IMG/VR virus record: IMGVR_UViG_3300043446_001781
Coordinates: 1 to 34,830 of that record
DNA length: 34,830 nucleotides
Reading direction: 5' to 3' (one strand)
Source: a virus
The notes below the pieces were generated by a model, which saw only the letters and a list, made by a program, of their open reading frames with translations, was not told where the DNA came from and made no database searches. How positions within the stretch are numbered: position 1 is the stretch's first letter; each line of letters begins with the position of its first letter. Positions 16,345-24,698 of the stretch are shown piece after piece. The translations under genes were made by a program, and so were the position numbers.

Positions 16345-18066
16345 TTACTCACTTGTGGCGACTCTTCGGCTTGGAATGTTAGTTCCATATGCCTCGGTAA
16401 CCAATGTGTTGCGAATCTCTTGTTCAGCGTTCAGGTTCTCCTGCTCTACTTCTCCAGCAGCAGGGTCACCGCCTTGCTCGCCAATCTGTCCATCACCAAG
16501 AACATCTCCATCACCCATCATCATTGGGTCGATAGGAGTAGCAGTTCCGTCAGGGCCAGCCATCATGCCAGTCATGTCCATAATTTGCTTCTGAATCTGG
16601 ACCTTAAGCAGGTTGAGGGCACCCTCAGCCTCAGCGTCAGCCATGAGCTCTTGACGAATCTCAACAAGCTTCTCTTCTGGGAACTCTTCACCAAGTGCAC
16701 GCAGTGCGCCTTCCTTCGACTCAAGGCCCATCGACATCTTCTGTGAGAGCTCGTTAAGGAGCACCAGCTTGTCTAGAGGCAGAGGAGGAGGGAAGTGCGC
16801 GTAAGTTACGTACGTAAGGGGGTCGTTAGGGTCCAGCTGAGGAAGCTGCCCATCCTTGATAGGCCCGTCAGTGTCTGGGTTGTAAGTAAGGGTCTCTGGC
16901 TCCTTAACAGCAAGGTTAAGGATTACTAGCTCATTGATGCGCTCAAGGCCCTTACCGTACTGGGCAACCTTCTGGGTCCAGCGGTTCATGAGAGGCTGGA
17001 ACTGAATCGAAAGTGCAACACCTGAGGTGTTCGAGATAGGCTGTGCCTGACCAAGGGCAGTCTCAGGGATGTTCATGAGCTCATGCATCGACATCTTCAG
17101 ACGGTCTAGATACTCAAGAGCACCCTGAATACCAGCCCCGCCACCTTCAAGGTTGAATACCTGAGCGTCCTTTGGAAGACCGCCCCAGACCTTCTTGGCA
17201 CCCTTTTCAAGGTTAGAGGCCTTTGCACCAACGATAACTGTCACAGGGGCAGCGTGGTAGTTGATGATGTCCGCAATGTCGGTCGAGATTTCATTGTACG
17301 AGCGGTTGACGCTAATGATATCGTGAGCATCCGACAGACCCCATGGCGAACCCGAAACAGGAATGTTAGGGATGTGCACGACAGGAATCTGGCCCAGTGG
17401 GTTAGGGCGTGAGTCAATCAGCTCGTCGTTAATGTACTCTTCGATGATGTCATCGGTAAGAATCTCGGTGTAGGTAAACACCTGACGGGTACCCTCTAGC
17501 GAGGTGCCCCAGAAGCGGTACTTCTGCTTGAATCTGAGCAAGCGAGTACGGTCGTGTGGGTGGAACTCAGGGAAAGCAAACGCCGAGTTCAACGGAAGAA
17601 TACGCACACGCCCTGGGTGTACACGGCCAATGCTGTCCTGCCACGCTTCCTCATAAGCAACCTTTACGAAGCAGTCACCAGTGATTGAGCCAAGCTGTGC
17701 CATCTCAAAGAGGACACGCATTTTGTCGTTGTCAATCTCCCAGACTCTCTCAAGTCGGTCAGGGATGATTGCTTCGGTTGCCTTAGGAGAACGGAAGTGA
17801 ACTCCATTACCAAAAGTAAATCGGTCTAGGTAGTCAATAAACGCTCTGTAGTAGTTGAGCGAGATTTGCATTTCGCCCTGCTCACGGCGGTATCCCCAGT
17901 GGTGACCCAAATACATTGCCCAGTTAAGCGAGTAGCGGTTTAGACGAGGACCGTGGACCTCAAACTCTTCGTCAGCGAGCTCAACAAGACCCAATGGAGA
18001 AATGGAGATTGTTAGGTCAGAAGACGACGCCCTATAGCTTGGAGGCGAAAAGTCCATGAAAGACAT
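16345..18066 (-). CDS. portal protein
   Basis: 573 residues, usual portal length. It carries the SPP1-gp6/HK97-portal style layout: an N-terminal clip region, LFEMAQLGSITGDCFVKVAY (about 115), PLGQIPVVHIPN (about 225), a long helix with DIISVNRSYNEISTDIADII (about 250), and the LDRLKMSMHELMNIPETALG-type stem segment (about 325). The C-terminal 100 residues are Gln/Glu/Met-rich and probably flexible. It sits at one capsid vertex and docks the terminase. Its ATG overlaps the upstream stop as TAATG. Confidence 0.92.
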   Translation of the reverse strand: MSFMDFSPPSYRASSSDLTISISPLGLVELADEEFEVHGPRLNRYSLNWAMYLGHHWGYRREQGEMQISLNYYRAFIDYLDRFTFGNGVHFRSPKATEAIIPDRLERVWEIDNDKMRVLFEMAQLGSITGDCFVKVAYEEAWQDSIGRVHPGRVRILPLNSAFAFPEFHPHDRTRLLRFKQKYRFWGTSLEGTRQVFTYTEILTDDIIEEYINDELIDSRPNPLGQIPVVHIPNIPVSGSPWGLSDAHDIISVNRSYNEISTDIADIINYHAAPVTVIVGAKASNLEKGAKKVWGGLPKDAQVFNLEGGGAGIQGALEYLDRLKMSMHELMNIPETALGQAQPISNTSGVALSIQFQPLMNRWTQKVAQYGKGLERINELVILNLAVKEPETLTYNPDTDGPIKDGQLPQLDPNDPLTYVTYAHFPPPLPLDKLVLLNELSQKMSMGLESKEGALRALGEEFPEEKLVEIRQELMADAEAEGALNLLKVQIQKQIMDMTGMMAGPDGTATPIDPMMMGDGDVLGDGQIGEQGGDPAAGEVEQENLNAEQEIRNTLVTEAYGTNIPSRRVATSE

Positions 18067-18350
18067 TACTTATCCTCGTGCTTCTTGTGCTTCTTGTCCT
18101 TAGGGTGGCGACCAGCCTTATCGTGCTCTTCGCCGTGCGCAAGTTTCTTGCGTCTGTACGACTCTACTGCGGCCTTTACCATCTTGTCACGGTAAGTCTT
18201 CTCGCTAGAGTCTTCAAATCTTCCGCCCAGCTCTAGGTAGCGGCGGTGAACCCAGTGCGATGCGCCTGGGGAAGGGTAAACTCTGTACTTCGCTTTAGCC
18301 TGGAACACAACCATGGCGTAAAGCTTCTCATTAACTGGTATCTGCGACAT
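18066..18350 (-). CDS. small basic protein between portal and terminase
   Basis: 94 residues. A conserved-looking N-terminal half, KYRVYPSPGASHWVHRRYLE, is followed by a Lys/His-rich tail (KKHKKHEDK at the end). The motif resembles small phage proteins with YPS.YAS.W..., which lie in packaging regions; function unknown. GAGGAGT precedes the ATG at 18350. The tail could bind DNA during packaging, which is inference. Confidence 0.72.
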   Translation of the reverse strand: MSQIPVNEKLYAMVVFQAKAKYRVYPSPGASHWVHRRYLELGGRFEDSSEKTYRDKMVKAAVESYRRKKLAHGEEHDKAGRHPKDKKHKKHEDK

Positions 18351-18370
18351 ACCTACTCCTCAACCTGTAG

Positions 18371-18405
18371 CCTGTCCCAGCCTACTAAGTGCAGGCTGGG
18401 ACAGG
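18371..18405 (-). other. GC-rich intergenic hairpin, terminator-like without U tract
   Basis: A perfect 13-bp inverted repeat (18371-18383 with 18393-18405, loop of 9) lies directly after the 131-residue gene. On the minus strand no U tract follows; the ribosome-binding site of the next gene comes within about 12 bases. It is likely an mRNA stabiliser or partial attenuator. Confidence 0.65.
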
Positions 18406-18422
18406 TTGCTAAACGAATAGAA

Positions 18423-18818
18423 TTAGTCGTTTACTACGGTTGGGTTTACACGCATGGTGCGGCCGCCCGAGACCAGCTTGGTCTCGACAACCTGCTCGGC
18501 GTTCTGCGAGAACGAACCGTGCGAGAACTCGCCAAGGAAGGTTGGTGCTTCAATCCAAGCTGCCGAACCGACGTGCGCACGCTCGCTGAGAGTCTCAGCA
18601 GCTGGCTTCTGCCATACTGGTGCGTTACGGTTTGGACGACCAGGAGCGGCTGCGAAGCCGTTCATGATGCCTACCTGGAAATCGTTCGGAACGTCGGTGT
18701 CAGTTGCAACGCCTTCTTCGAAACGAAGAGGGCCACGACGCTCGAGGTTACCTGCTGCCTTGATGTCGTACGACTGTGGCGCACGCTCAGGGAACTGTGG
18801 TGCTGGACCAATGCCCAT
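18423..18818 (-). CDS. putative virion protein of unknown function
   Basis: 131 residues, Pro/Gly/Ala/Asn-rich, with little predicted helix (GPAPQFPERAPQSYD..., GFAAAPGRPNRNAPVW, ending RTMRVNPTVVND). AAGGAG precedes the ATG at 18818. It lies between terminase and portal with a hairpin behind it. The codon choice is C/G-ending like the major capsid gene, which hints at high expression and hence a virion component. I do not recognise a family. Confidence 0.7.
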   Translation of the reverse strand: MGIGPAPQFPERAPQSYDIKAAGNLERRGPLRFEEGVATDTDVPNDFQVGIMNGFAAAPGRPNRNAPVWQKPAAETLSERAHVGSAAWIEAPTFLGEFSHGSFSQNAEQVVETKLVSGGRTMRVNPTVVND

Positions 18819-18899
18819 GGGGGACTCCTTAAAATAACAAATGGAAAGTGACTAGTATTTCCAATAAATAGTGTGACTGTTTATTTCCGTTATGTCAGG

Positions 18900-20522
18900 C
18901 TAAAAGAACGGATTTGACACTACTTCTACCGTAGGCATTACTAGCTCCTGAGTAAGTGAGCAAGCAATAGCCAGCGAGTCCACGAAGTCGTCGTGAGCGT
19001 ATGCCTCGTCGGGAGCAGCGACCATGAAGTTAGGGCCTTTGTACTGCACTTCGGCGTCAGTCATTTGCTGGTAGAAACGCTTCCAAATGCGCAAACGACG
19101 AGTCTTAGCGTGAGCTGGCCAGCCAATCATACGACGCTGAATAAGGGCCTGGAGGTGCTTAAACCTCTTAGATTGCTCTGACTGGCTAGAGGTTACGGAG
19201 TGAACCTCAGCTCTACCCATAAGAATCTTGAGACGCTGGGCTACTGCGTCACCGACACCGTTCGCGTCTACTCCGATAGCAAGCACGTCGTAGTTCTGTA
19301 GGAAGTTTACAATCTGGAAGTACTGTTCCTCCCAGTCATCGCCCTGAAGCTCGAGCCAGTTGAGGACCTGGTGCGGGAAGTAACCAAACTCGTCTGGTCT
19401 ATCCCAGTCAACCCAGACCACAGTTACTACGGTGGAGTCCATCTTACGGGCAGGGTCAATGCCCACTACTACTGGAGTCTGGTGCCAGTTACGTACTAAC
19501 TCCTGCGAGGTATCGCCCAGCTCATCCATGATGGAGGAGGTTACAAACATGCCTCGTTCTAGGAGCCACTTACAGCAGTATGACATTTGGAACTCATCGG
19601 AGTCTTCTCCAATACGGAGCTTCTCCTTTTTGATGTGAGTTTCGTAGTTAGGGTTAACCTTGGCTACCTCACGCCAGTCCCACTGGAAGTGGTTTTGCTT
19701 TCTACCCTTGGCAGCCTGCATACGCTTGTTCAGCTGAATAGCCTTGTAGAAGTTGTTCTTAGAGGTCGTAGGAGTACCAGTCTTGACCATGGTGCCTGCG
19801 TAGTACGCAAGCATCGGGGAAATTGACTTGGCTACTACAAAGTCGTCGGCTTCCTGACACTCATCGATAAAGATGATATGGAATGACTTCGACTCAATCT
19901 TTGCTCTAGGGTTAGCTGTCATCATGGTCATAGTCGAGCCAGACTTCTTCAGCTTAATGGTCTTGGTTACGCCACCAATACGGGCTGCAACGTCATCAAT
20001 CTCAGGGTCACCTAGAATCTCCAACGCTCTTTCAGAGGTTAGACGAGTAACAGTACGGCCGAATAGAGTTTCCGCCTGGCCTTCAGTAGGTGCAAACAAG
20101 CCCACCCATAGTCCATCTTTAAACTTGCCCAGCAGGTCTGGGTAAATCTTCGCAAGTCTAGGAAGCAGCACCATCATTGTAGCTACTGTGTCAGCCACTG
20201 TCTCCGACTTACCTGACTGACGTGCTGCAAGTGCGGTGATTTCTGCACCATCACCAAGCACCACAGACTCGATGATTCTTCTAGCTAGAGGCTTCTGGTA
20301 CGGATGCAAGTCGTGACCGACAAGCACGTGCATGAACTTAAGCATCTTGTCAACTAGTCGGTCGACAAAGCCCTGAGTTAGCTCATCGACGTCATCGTCA
20401 AGGGCGAACTCATCCTCAACCTCATGGTCTTCCTGGTAGAACTCAGGGTTGATTTCCTCAAACTGAGGCTCTTGGTCGTCGAACTCGTCGTAGAGCTCTT
20501 CTTCAGTATCCGCCATTGTCAT
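18900..20522 (-). CDS. terL: terminase large subunit
   Basis: About 540 residues. After an acidic 50-residue N-terminus come the ATPase Walker A (AARQSGKSE, about 100-108), Walker B (IIFIDEC), a coupling TGTPT segment, then the RNase-H-like nuclease with GIDPAR, GVDANGVGDAV and the final HDDFVDSLAIA acidic pair. It cuts and pumps DNA into the head through the portal. The start is ambiguous: GTG 20525, ATG 20522 and ATG 20516 are all in frame within the upstream gene's end; I chose 20522. Confidence 0.95.
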   Translation of the reverse strand: MTMADTEEELYDEFDDQEPQFEEINPEFYQEDHEVEDEFALDDDVDELTQGFVDRLVDKMLKFMHVLVGHDLHPYQKPLARRIIESVVLGDGAEITALAARQSGKSETVADTVATMMVLLPRLAKIYPDLLGKFKDGLWVGLFAPTEGQAETLFGRTVTRLTSERALEILGDPEIDDVAARIGGVTKTIKLKKSGSTMTMMTANPRAKIESKSFHIIFIDECQEADDFVVAKSISPMLAYYAGTMVKTGTPTTSKNNFYKAIQLNKRMQAAKGRKQNHFQWDWREVAKVNPNYETHIKKEKLRIGEDSDEFQMSYCCKWLLERGMFVTSSIMDELGDTSQELVRNWHQTPVVVGIDPARKMDSTVVTVVWVDWDRPDEFGYFPHQVLNWLELQGDDWEEQYFQIVNFLQNYDVLAIGVDANGVGDAVAQRLKILMGRAEVHSVTSSQSEQSKRFKHLQALIQRRMIGWPAHAKTRRLRIWKRFYQQMTDAEVQYKGPNFMVAAPDEAYAHDDFVDSLAIACSLTQELVMPTVEVVSNPFF

Positions 20523-20736
20523 CACGTCGCTTCAGTTCACGTACAATTTCCAGGAGTGCTTCAGCACCCAGTTCAGCTTCATCAAGATTATGGTCACGCT
20601 TGTGGTGCACAACCATGCGGCCGATTTGAGCCAAGGCATTCTCGGCCCACATAACTAGCTCAGGAGTAGATATCCCAGCTATCCTCTTCTGCATTTTTGT
20701 AGGCTGGGGCTGTCCAGCCTTCTTGAAAATCTTCAT
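20503..20736 (-). CDS. small helical protein upstream of terminase
   Basis: 77 residues, mainly helical after residue 20 (TPELVMWAENALAQIGRM..., AELGAEALLEIVRELKRR). It overlaps both neighbours: about 20 bases with terL and 77 bases with the gene behind. A later in-frame ATG at 20694 would shorten the latter overlap but has no ribosome-binding site. Position next to terL allows a small-terminase-like or packaging accessory role, but there is no visible helix-turn-helix, so I leave it unknown. Confidence 0.65.
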   Translation of the reverse strand: MKIFKKAGQPQPTKMQKRIAGISTPELVMWAENALAQIGRMVVHHKRDHNLDEAELGAEALLEIVRELKRRDDNGGY

Positions 20737-20983
20737 CTTTTAGTACTCGTCCTTGTAGTGCTCTGTTTAGTGCGTCTTCTTCGTCGTCAACACGACCAGT
20801 CCATTTACCACATACTAGTGCCTTGTCAAAAGGAAGTCTCACTATCCACGGAGCGGATGTGCGGAATGGTTCGTTAATTTCTTGAGTCCAGCCTTTTACG
20901 GCGACTCTAAACCCCCACTCAACCCTGTAGTTAGTGAGAAGTTGTACGAAGTGTTGTTTACCGATGTTGTGTACTTTTGGCAT
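20660..20983 (-). CDS. phage protein of unknown function
   Basis: 107 residues, soluble, mixed alpha/beta with aromatic residues (YRVEWGFRVAVKGWTQE, APWIVRLPFD) and an acidic C-terminal third (DDEEDALNRALQ, EEDSWDIYS). It starts three bases after the stop of the KTSC-domain gene and overlaps the following gene by 77 bases, so it is coupled to the packaging block. No recognised family. Confidence 0.65.
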   Translation of the reverse strand: MPKVHNIGKQHFVQLLTNYRVEWGFRVAVKGWTQEINEPFRTSAPWIVRLPFDKALVCGKWTGRVDDEEDALNRALQGRVLKDEDFQEGWTAPAYKNAEEDSWDIYS

Positions 20984-20985
20984 AG

Positions 20986-21696
20986 TTAGTGTGGGTTTTT
21001 TCCTCTGTTACGAGCTGGGTTGATGGCCTTACCTAGGCCTGACTTACGTCGGGCGTTCTTTGGCACCGTATTGCGCAGTGTTGCCGTTCTATTTCCTAGG
21101 TCAACTGTCGTAGCTCTACGGTTAGCAAAGTGTACCTGAGCGGCACGGGAGACTCGCTGAATAGTGCGCTGCACCTTGTCAGAAACCTGAGAAAGGTCTG
21201 CGGGACCGTGGTCCTTGGCCAACAAGAATCCAGGGACAGGCTTCCAGTTAAGGAACTTTCCTTTAGAAAGTGCGCCTCGGAAATTAACCCATTCTTCTGG
21301 GGTTACACCGTAGTAGTTGTACAGCGTTCCATCACGAAACATAACTGTGAGCTTACCCTGGCGGTCCTCATAAGGGACTCTACCCTCACCTACGTAGAGC
21401 TGGTATCCAGCGGCTACTGTTCTAGGACGCGCGGCGTTGGATGACGAAGTAGGGATATCTGTCAAAGGTGCAGGGCCCATGTTGCCTCGGGCACTGAAGT
21501 CCTCGTCTTCATCCAGAGACTCCTCGCCATAGTAACCAGGGATGACAGTTGCGCTACTGCCTAAGGCTGTATCAGCGTAGTAGTCGGGAGTCTTCGGGTC
21601 ATACTGTGCGTTACCGCGAGCTCGGCCGCCTGTCAGTGCCTCAAACTGCGCCTTGAGTGCGGCTTCAGCATATGGGTCGTAACCTCTAGCAGCCAT
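20986..21696 (-). CDS. KTSC-domain protein
   Basis: 236 residues from the ATG at 21696, chosen for the AAGGAG seven bases upstream; a TTG at 21714 is less likely. Residues 1-95 are low-complexity and acidic. Residues about 98-160 form a KTSC-like domain: VAAGYQLYVGE then LTVMFRDGTLYNYYGVTPEEW and ALSKGKFLNW. The last 70 residues are strongly basic. KTSC domains are short RNA/DNA-associated modules found in phages and other genomes, of unclear function. Location at the head of the terminase block suggests a packaging or virion role. Confidence 0.72.
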   Translation of the reverse strand: MAARGYDPYAEAALKAQFEALTGGRARGNAQYDPKTPDYYADTALGSSATVIPGYYGEESLDEDEDFSARGNMGPAPLTDIPTSSSNAARPRTVAAGYQLYVGEGRVPYEDRQGKLTVMFRDGTLYNYYGVTPEEWVNFRGALSKGKFLNWKPVPGFLLAKDHGPADLSQVSDKVQRTIQRVSRAAQVHFANRRATTVDLGNRTATLRNTVPKNARRKSGLGKAINPARNRGKNPH

Positions 21697-21712
21697 ACTT
21701 CTCCTTAAACGC

Positions 21713-21753
21713 AAATAACCCGTGCCACCAGTTTACGATGACACGGGTTATTT
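21713..21753 (-). terminator. hairpin terminator after the 219-residue structural gene
   Basis: A perfect 12-bp inverted repeat (21713-21724 with 21742-21753, loop of 17) begins about 10 bases after the stop at 21764. The stem ends in TTATTT on the minus strand, a weak U-rich tail, and the SD of the next gene follows. Probably a partial terminator. Confidence 0.65.
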
Positions 21754-21763
21754 AGGGGGCTAA

Positions 21764-22423
21764 TTAACTAGCGGCTGCGTAAGCAACGATAGTGATAGCG
21801 TCGCCAACCTCAACCTCGTCTGCGCCTGCGGCAATCGACTGGGTCTTAACGGTGCCTGCAACACCAGCAACCGAAGCAGTCTGGGCCGATAGGCTAACAG
21901 TAGTGGTTGCAGTAGTGTATACAGTGAACGTGTTGGTTGCCTTGTCAGTGACGGTGTAAGTACCATTTAGAACTGCGTCGTCACCAGTGAACGCCGATAC
22001 GGTGACCTTGGCTCCAACTGGGTAAGCTGCGCCTGCGCCCGATGCGGTGAACACTAGGTTGTGTGAGCCGTTTGAACGAGCAGCAGCAGTTACGGTCTTA
22101 GCGGCGTTAGTTGCCGCTGAGCCAACAGTAACAACAAGGCCTGCATCTTCAAGAATGTCGGTTGCGTTAGCAGTGGTCTCACCAATTACGCTACGAACTA
22201 CAATGAAGCCAGCACCTTCCGCACCCTCAGTGTTAGGGGTGTAAAGTGGGTAGCCATTCCAGCCTTCGTAAGCGATGCTGTGGTTGTCGAGGGTTGCGTC
22301 CAGAAGGCCGCCACCGTTCTCTTCACGTACGTCGTTTGGCTGCAGTGGGAAGTTGCCCCACACGAAGTCAACAGCGACGTTACCTGCGGTGTCGAGCAGG
22401 TTTCCGTTCTCATTTGTTGCCAT
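21764..22423 (-). CDS. putative virion decoration/minor structural protein
   Basis: 219 residues, rich in Ala, Thr, Val and Gly. The N-terminus (VAVDFVWGNFPLQPNDVRE then LDNHSIAYEGWNGYPLY) resembles a small conserved domain in actinophage minor structural proteins (recall). Residues 75-219 are beta-rich and repetitive, like an Ig or fibre shaft. High-expression codon style, own terminator and place upstream of the packaging genes suggest a head fibre or decoration protein; not proven. Confidence 0.65.
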   Translation of the reverse strand: MATNENGNLLDTAGNVAVDFVWGNFPLQPNDVREENGGGLLDATLDNHSIAYEGWNGYPLYTPNTEGAEGAGFIVVRSVIGETTANATDILEDAGLVVTVGSAATNAAKTVTAAARSNGSHNLVFTASGAGAAYPVGAKVTVSAFTGDDAVLNGTYTVTDKATNTFTVYTTATTTVSLSAQTASVAGVAGTVKTQSIAAGADEVEVGDAITIVAYAAAS

Positions 22424-22454
22424 AATCTATTCTTTCTCTAGAGTTATTTTTTAC

Positions 22455-22473
22455 TTCCCCGTGCACAGGGGAA
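22455..22473 (-). other. small intergenic hairpin
   Basis: TTCCCC (22455-22460) pairs with GGGGAA (22468-22473) around a 7-base loop in the gap between the 78- and 219-residue genes. No U tract follows on the coding strand. Only a minor structural signal. Confidence 0.4.
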
Positions 22474-22475
22474 AC

Positions 22476-22712
22476 TTAATCTTCTTCGTTGCAGACATGC
22501 GCTTCGAGCTCCTCTTCATAGAGGACCTCTCCGCAGTAGGTACAGCGAAAAAGCCGTATGTCGTCTAGTGCTTCGTGTAACGAGTCCGAGTGGTTCTCCT
22601 CATACGCCATTTTGTTTCCTGCCAGAACTTCTGGAGGAAATGGTCCATGAGGTCGATATGGGCCGTTAGGGACAGCGTGCCCCTGTACAGCAAACTTTCG
22701 TACTAGAGGCAT
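22476..22712 (-). CDS. small zinc-finger-like protein
   Basis: 78 residues. The C-terminal part has C-x2-C (CTYC) and H-x-C (AHVC) spaced by about 12 residues, consistent with one zinc site, inside an acidic context (YEEELEAHVCNEED). The N-terminus is Pro/Gly-rich. It couples to the upstream gene by TAATG at 22712. A second start at 22610 (MAYEEN) is possible. Function unknown; likely protein or nucleic-acid binding. Confidence 0.65.
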   Translation of the reverse strand: MPLVRKFAVQGHAVPNGPYRPHGPFPPEVLAGNKMAYEENHSDSLHEALDDIRLFRCTYCGEVLYEEELEAHVCNEED

Positions 22713-22930
22713 TACTCCTCCGTTGGAGCGTCCTCAACCACCGCAGTCTTCTTCTTGCTGGCCTTAGGCAGTTCAGCAGTAATCTCAACAGGCTTCGGAG
22801 TTAGTGCGCCAATTTTCTTTTGTGGGTAAAGGAAGCGGGGTAGGTGGGCATCACAGTAGCTAGCAATGAGCGCATCTGCGACGCGATACTCATACTTAAC
22901 AGGTGCGCTGCAATTTGAACAAGTGCTCAT
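22712..22930 (-). CDS. small Cys-motif phage protein
   Basis: 72 residues. MSTCSNCSAPVKYEYRV with a second YC..H pair (about 25-29) looks like a zinc ribbon of two knuckles; the C-terminal half is Lys/Ala/Pro-rich and charged. TAGGAGC precedes the ATG at 22930. Similar small ribbons are common in actinophages. Function unknown. Confidence 0.68.
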   Translation of the reverse strand: MSTCSNCSAPVKYEYRVADALIASYCDAHLPRFLYPQKKIGALTPKPVEITAELPKASKKKTAVVEDAPTEE

Positions 22931-22937
22931 GGTGCTC

Positions 22938-23807
22938 CTAGTCGTTGTACGCGTCAGCCGCAGCTTCGTCTAGCTTAGGTCGGGCTGTCGCACGGGTTCT
23001 TTTTACGGTGGTCGGTTTCTTGGTGGCCTTTGCCGTTGGCTTCTTAGGCGCAGGGGCTGCTTCTGCGGCAGCAGGCACCTCAGGGGCCTTAGGGTTGACA
23101 TTAAACGAGAAGCTCATGCCCTTATCGCTGTCGCTGTAGGTGAGCGCACCAGGAGCGACAGCTGGGTTAGATACAATTCTTTCCGCAATCGTAGCGCGGT
23201 CTGCACGACCCTTTTTGGCTGCCTTAGCAGTTGCTTTGATTTCAGCGAGCTTTGCTGCGCTCTGTGCGGCGATGTTCTTTCGGCTCTGCTTGCCAGCAGC
23301 CTTTGCGCCAACCCGTAGCTCGTCTTGCTTCAGCAGACCTTGGCGGGTTGCAAGAGCCAAGTCCGCCTCCGACTGTGCACGAGTGCGACGAACTGCGCCC
23401 TCTGTTTCGGCAGCGGTACGGCTGTTATCGATATCGCGTTGTGCATACGCCTGTCCATAAGCAATTGATGCTGCGTGAGTTCTGGCAGCGGCGTCAATCG
23501 AGGCTGCGTGCTCGCGGGCTTCTCTATCCAGCATTGCCTTGTGTGCGTCCATGCTGAGACCAGCGCGGTGAATACGGTCAATTCCTTCAAGAACCGTTTC
23601 GTGACGACGCTGGGATTCCTCGGCCTCAGCAGTAAGCTGGGCCTGGTGCATGCGTTCCATGGCTCTGTGACCAGTAATAGCGCCTAGCGCGTCAAGCAGG
23701 CCGCCACCCTTACCGCTGCCCTTGGCCTTTTGACCAATCTTGCCTACCGCGCTGGAAATTGCGGCTCTACTTCCGCCAACGGGCTCAATGTTACCGTAAG
23801 GCTCCAT
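22938..23807 (-). CDS. helical virion-type protein with histone H1-like tail
   Basis: 289 residues. A short Gly-rich N-terminus (GKGGGLLDALGAITG) is followed by about 150 residues of charged, Ala-rich helix, then a C-terminal 60-residue tail of Lys/Pro/Ala/Thr (PKKPTAKATKKPTTVKRTR) as in histone H1-like DNA-binding tails. This fits an internal virion or DNA-ejection protein, though no ejection family is recognised. Its ATG overlaps the upstream stop as TAATG. Confidence 0.62.
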   Translation of the reverse strand: MEPYGNIEPVGGSRAAISSAVGKIGQKAKGSGKGGGLLDALGAITGHRAMERMHQAQLTAEAEESQRRHETVLEGIDRIHRAGLSMDAHKAMLDREAREHAASIDAAARTHAASIAYGQAYAQRDIDNSRTAAETEGAVRRTRAQSEADLALATRQGLLKQDELRVGAKAAGKQSRKNIAAQSAAKLAEIKATAKAAKKGRADRATIAERIVSNPAVAPGALTYSDSDKGMSFSFNVNPKAPEVPAAAEAAPAPKKPTAKATKKPTTVKRTRATARPKLDEAAADAYND

Positions 23808-24157
23808 TACTTAATCCTTTTCTCAATTTCGGACATGCGCTTATCTCCAGCTTCAAGCCTAGCGTCAATCTTCTCTAATTTCTGCTCAACTCTTTTTAGG
23901 GCGTCTTTCATTGTCGAGCCCCCATTGTGCTTCAGTTCGCCATCAATGTTGTTGAGTCTTTCCATAACTCCAGGAACTTTGTCTCTTCCAGGAGCAGCGT
24001 CTTCGCCCTCCCAGTCACGGACAAAGCGTGACAGGGCCTCCATAAGCTCCTTAGTCTTTCTAACTAAAGGCCTAATCAGCTTCCACAAAATCGTTACTGC
24101 ACCACCTACGGCTATAATTGCACCAGCCCAGGCCAAAATGATTTGGTCAGGAGTCAT
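23807..24157 (-). CDS. membrane protein with coiled coil, holin candidate
   Basis: 116 residues. One N-terminal membrane helix (about 7-28, IILAWAGAIIAVGGAVTILW) is followed by a basic patch and a charged coiled-coil tail (about 65-116), which also carries NNIDGELKHNGGSTMKD, a pattern found in actinophage holin-region proteins of the DUF2746 kind (recall). Directly downstream of the endolysin group, it may be a holin partner or a spanin-like regulator. Its ATG overlaps the upstream TGA as ATGA. Confidence 0.65.
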   Translation of the reverse strand: MTPDQIILAWAGAIIAVGGAVTILWKLIRPLVRKTKELMEALSRFVRDWEGEDAAPGRDKVPGVMERLNNIDGELKHNGGSTMKDALKRVEQKLEKIDARLEAGDKRMSEIEKRIK

Positions 24158-24345
24158 CGTCCTACAACTCTTCCTCCACCAAAACCCTCTGAGTTTTGAC
24201 GGCCACGTCTAGCCCACAATCTTATGCTCGGTTGCTCATTCGATTTGTATTTAAAAGATGCAGGAGCCACTGACCCCAGGGTCGACAAAAACTGGGACAT
24301 ATTCCCTTGTCGATTGTTTGGGGCCAGTGGCTTGCGTGGAATCAT
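24154..24345 (-). CDS. 63-residue basic protein in the lysis cluster
   Basis: 63 residues, Arg/Gly/Ser-rich (SIRLWARRGRQNSEGFGGGRV), no membrane helix. I accept it mainly because it exactly fills the gap: its ATG overlaps the upstream stop as TAATG at 24345 and its TGA overlaps the next ATG as ATGA at 24154-24157. A shorter start at MSQFLSTL is possible. Function unknown. Confidence 0.6.
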   Translation of the reverse strand: MIPRKPLAPNNRQGNMSQFLSTLGSVAPASFKYKSNEQPSIRLWARRGRQNSEGFGGGRVVGR

Positions 24346-24698
24346 TACTTCAGGTCGTCTCCGTCGAAGAGCTCCTCTAGGTCACCGAGGATGTCATCGA
24401 AGTCTTCAGGAGTGTCTTCAGCATTCTGCTTGACAGCTTCAGCAACGTCCTTGTTGTCACTGGCCTGCTTAGCAACCGCTGCACGGAAGCCCTTCTCGAT
24501 GTCTTCGTGTGAGACGTTTGCGTCCCAAGCGAGCTGGACACCGAAGAAGATGATGATTGACGAGAATACTGTTGCAACACCGTTAAGTGCGCCCAACAGT
24601 GGGCCGATGCCAGTTGCGGCACCAGTGGCCATTCCTGGAATGGCGGCAAACATGATTACACCGACTGAACGGGTAAGTAGTTCCTTTAGCTTTTGCAT
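24345..24698 (-). CDS. holin candidate (two-membrane-helix protein)
   Basis: 117 residues with two hydrophobic segments (about 12-32 and 38-58, separated by a short Gly-rich turn) and a long acidic C-terminal tail (EDTPEDFDDILGDLEELF). This is the usual topology of a class II holin, and it directly follows the endolysin with a TAATG overlap. It would form pores that release the endolysin to the wall. Family-level identity not verified. Confidence 0.72.
   Translation of the reverse strand: MQKLKELLTRSVGVIMFAAIPGMATGAATGIGPLLGALNGVATVFSSIIIFFGVQLAWDANVSHEDIEKGFRAAVAKQASDNKDVAEAVKQNAEDTPEDFDDILGDLEELFDGDDLK

Noticed and set aside
18246-18851. Plus-strand frame of about 200 codons opposite the gene at 18423
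   Set aside because: It lies antisense to two coupled minus-strand genes and across a GC-rich hairpin; no start signal.
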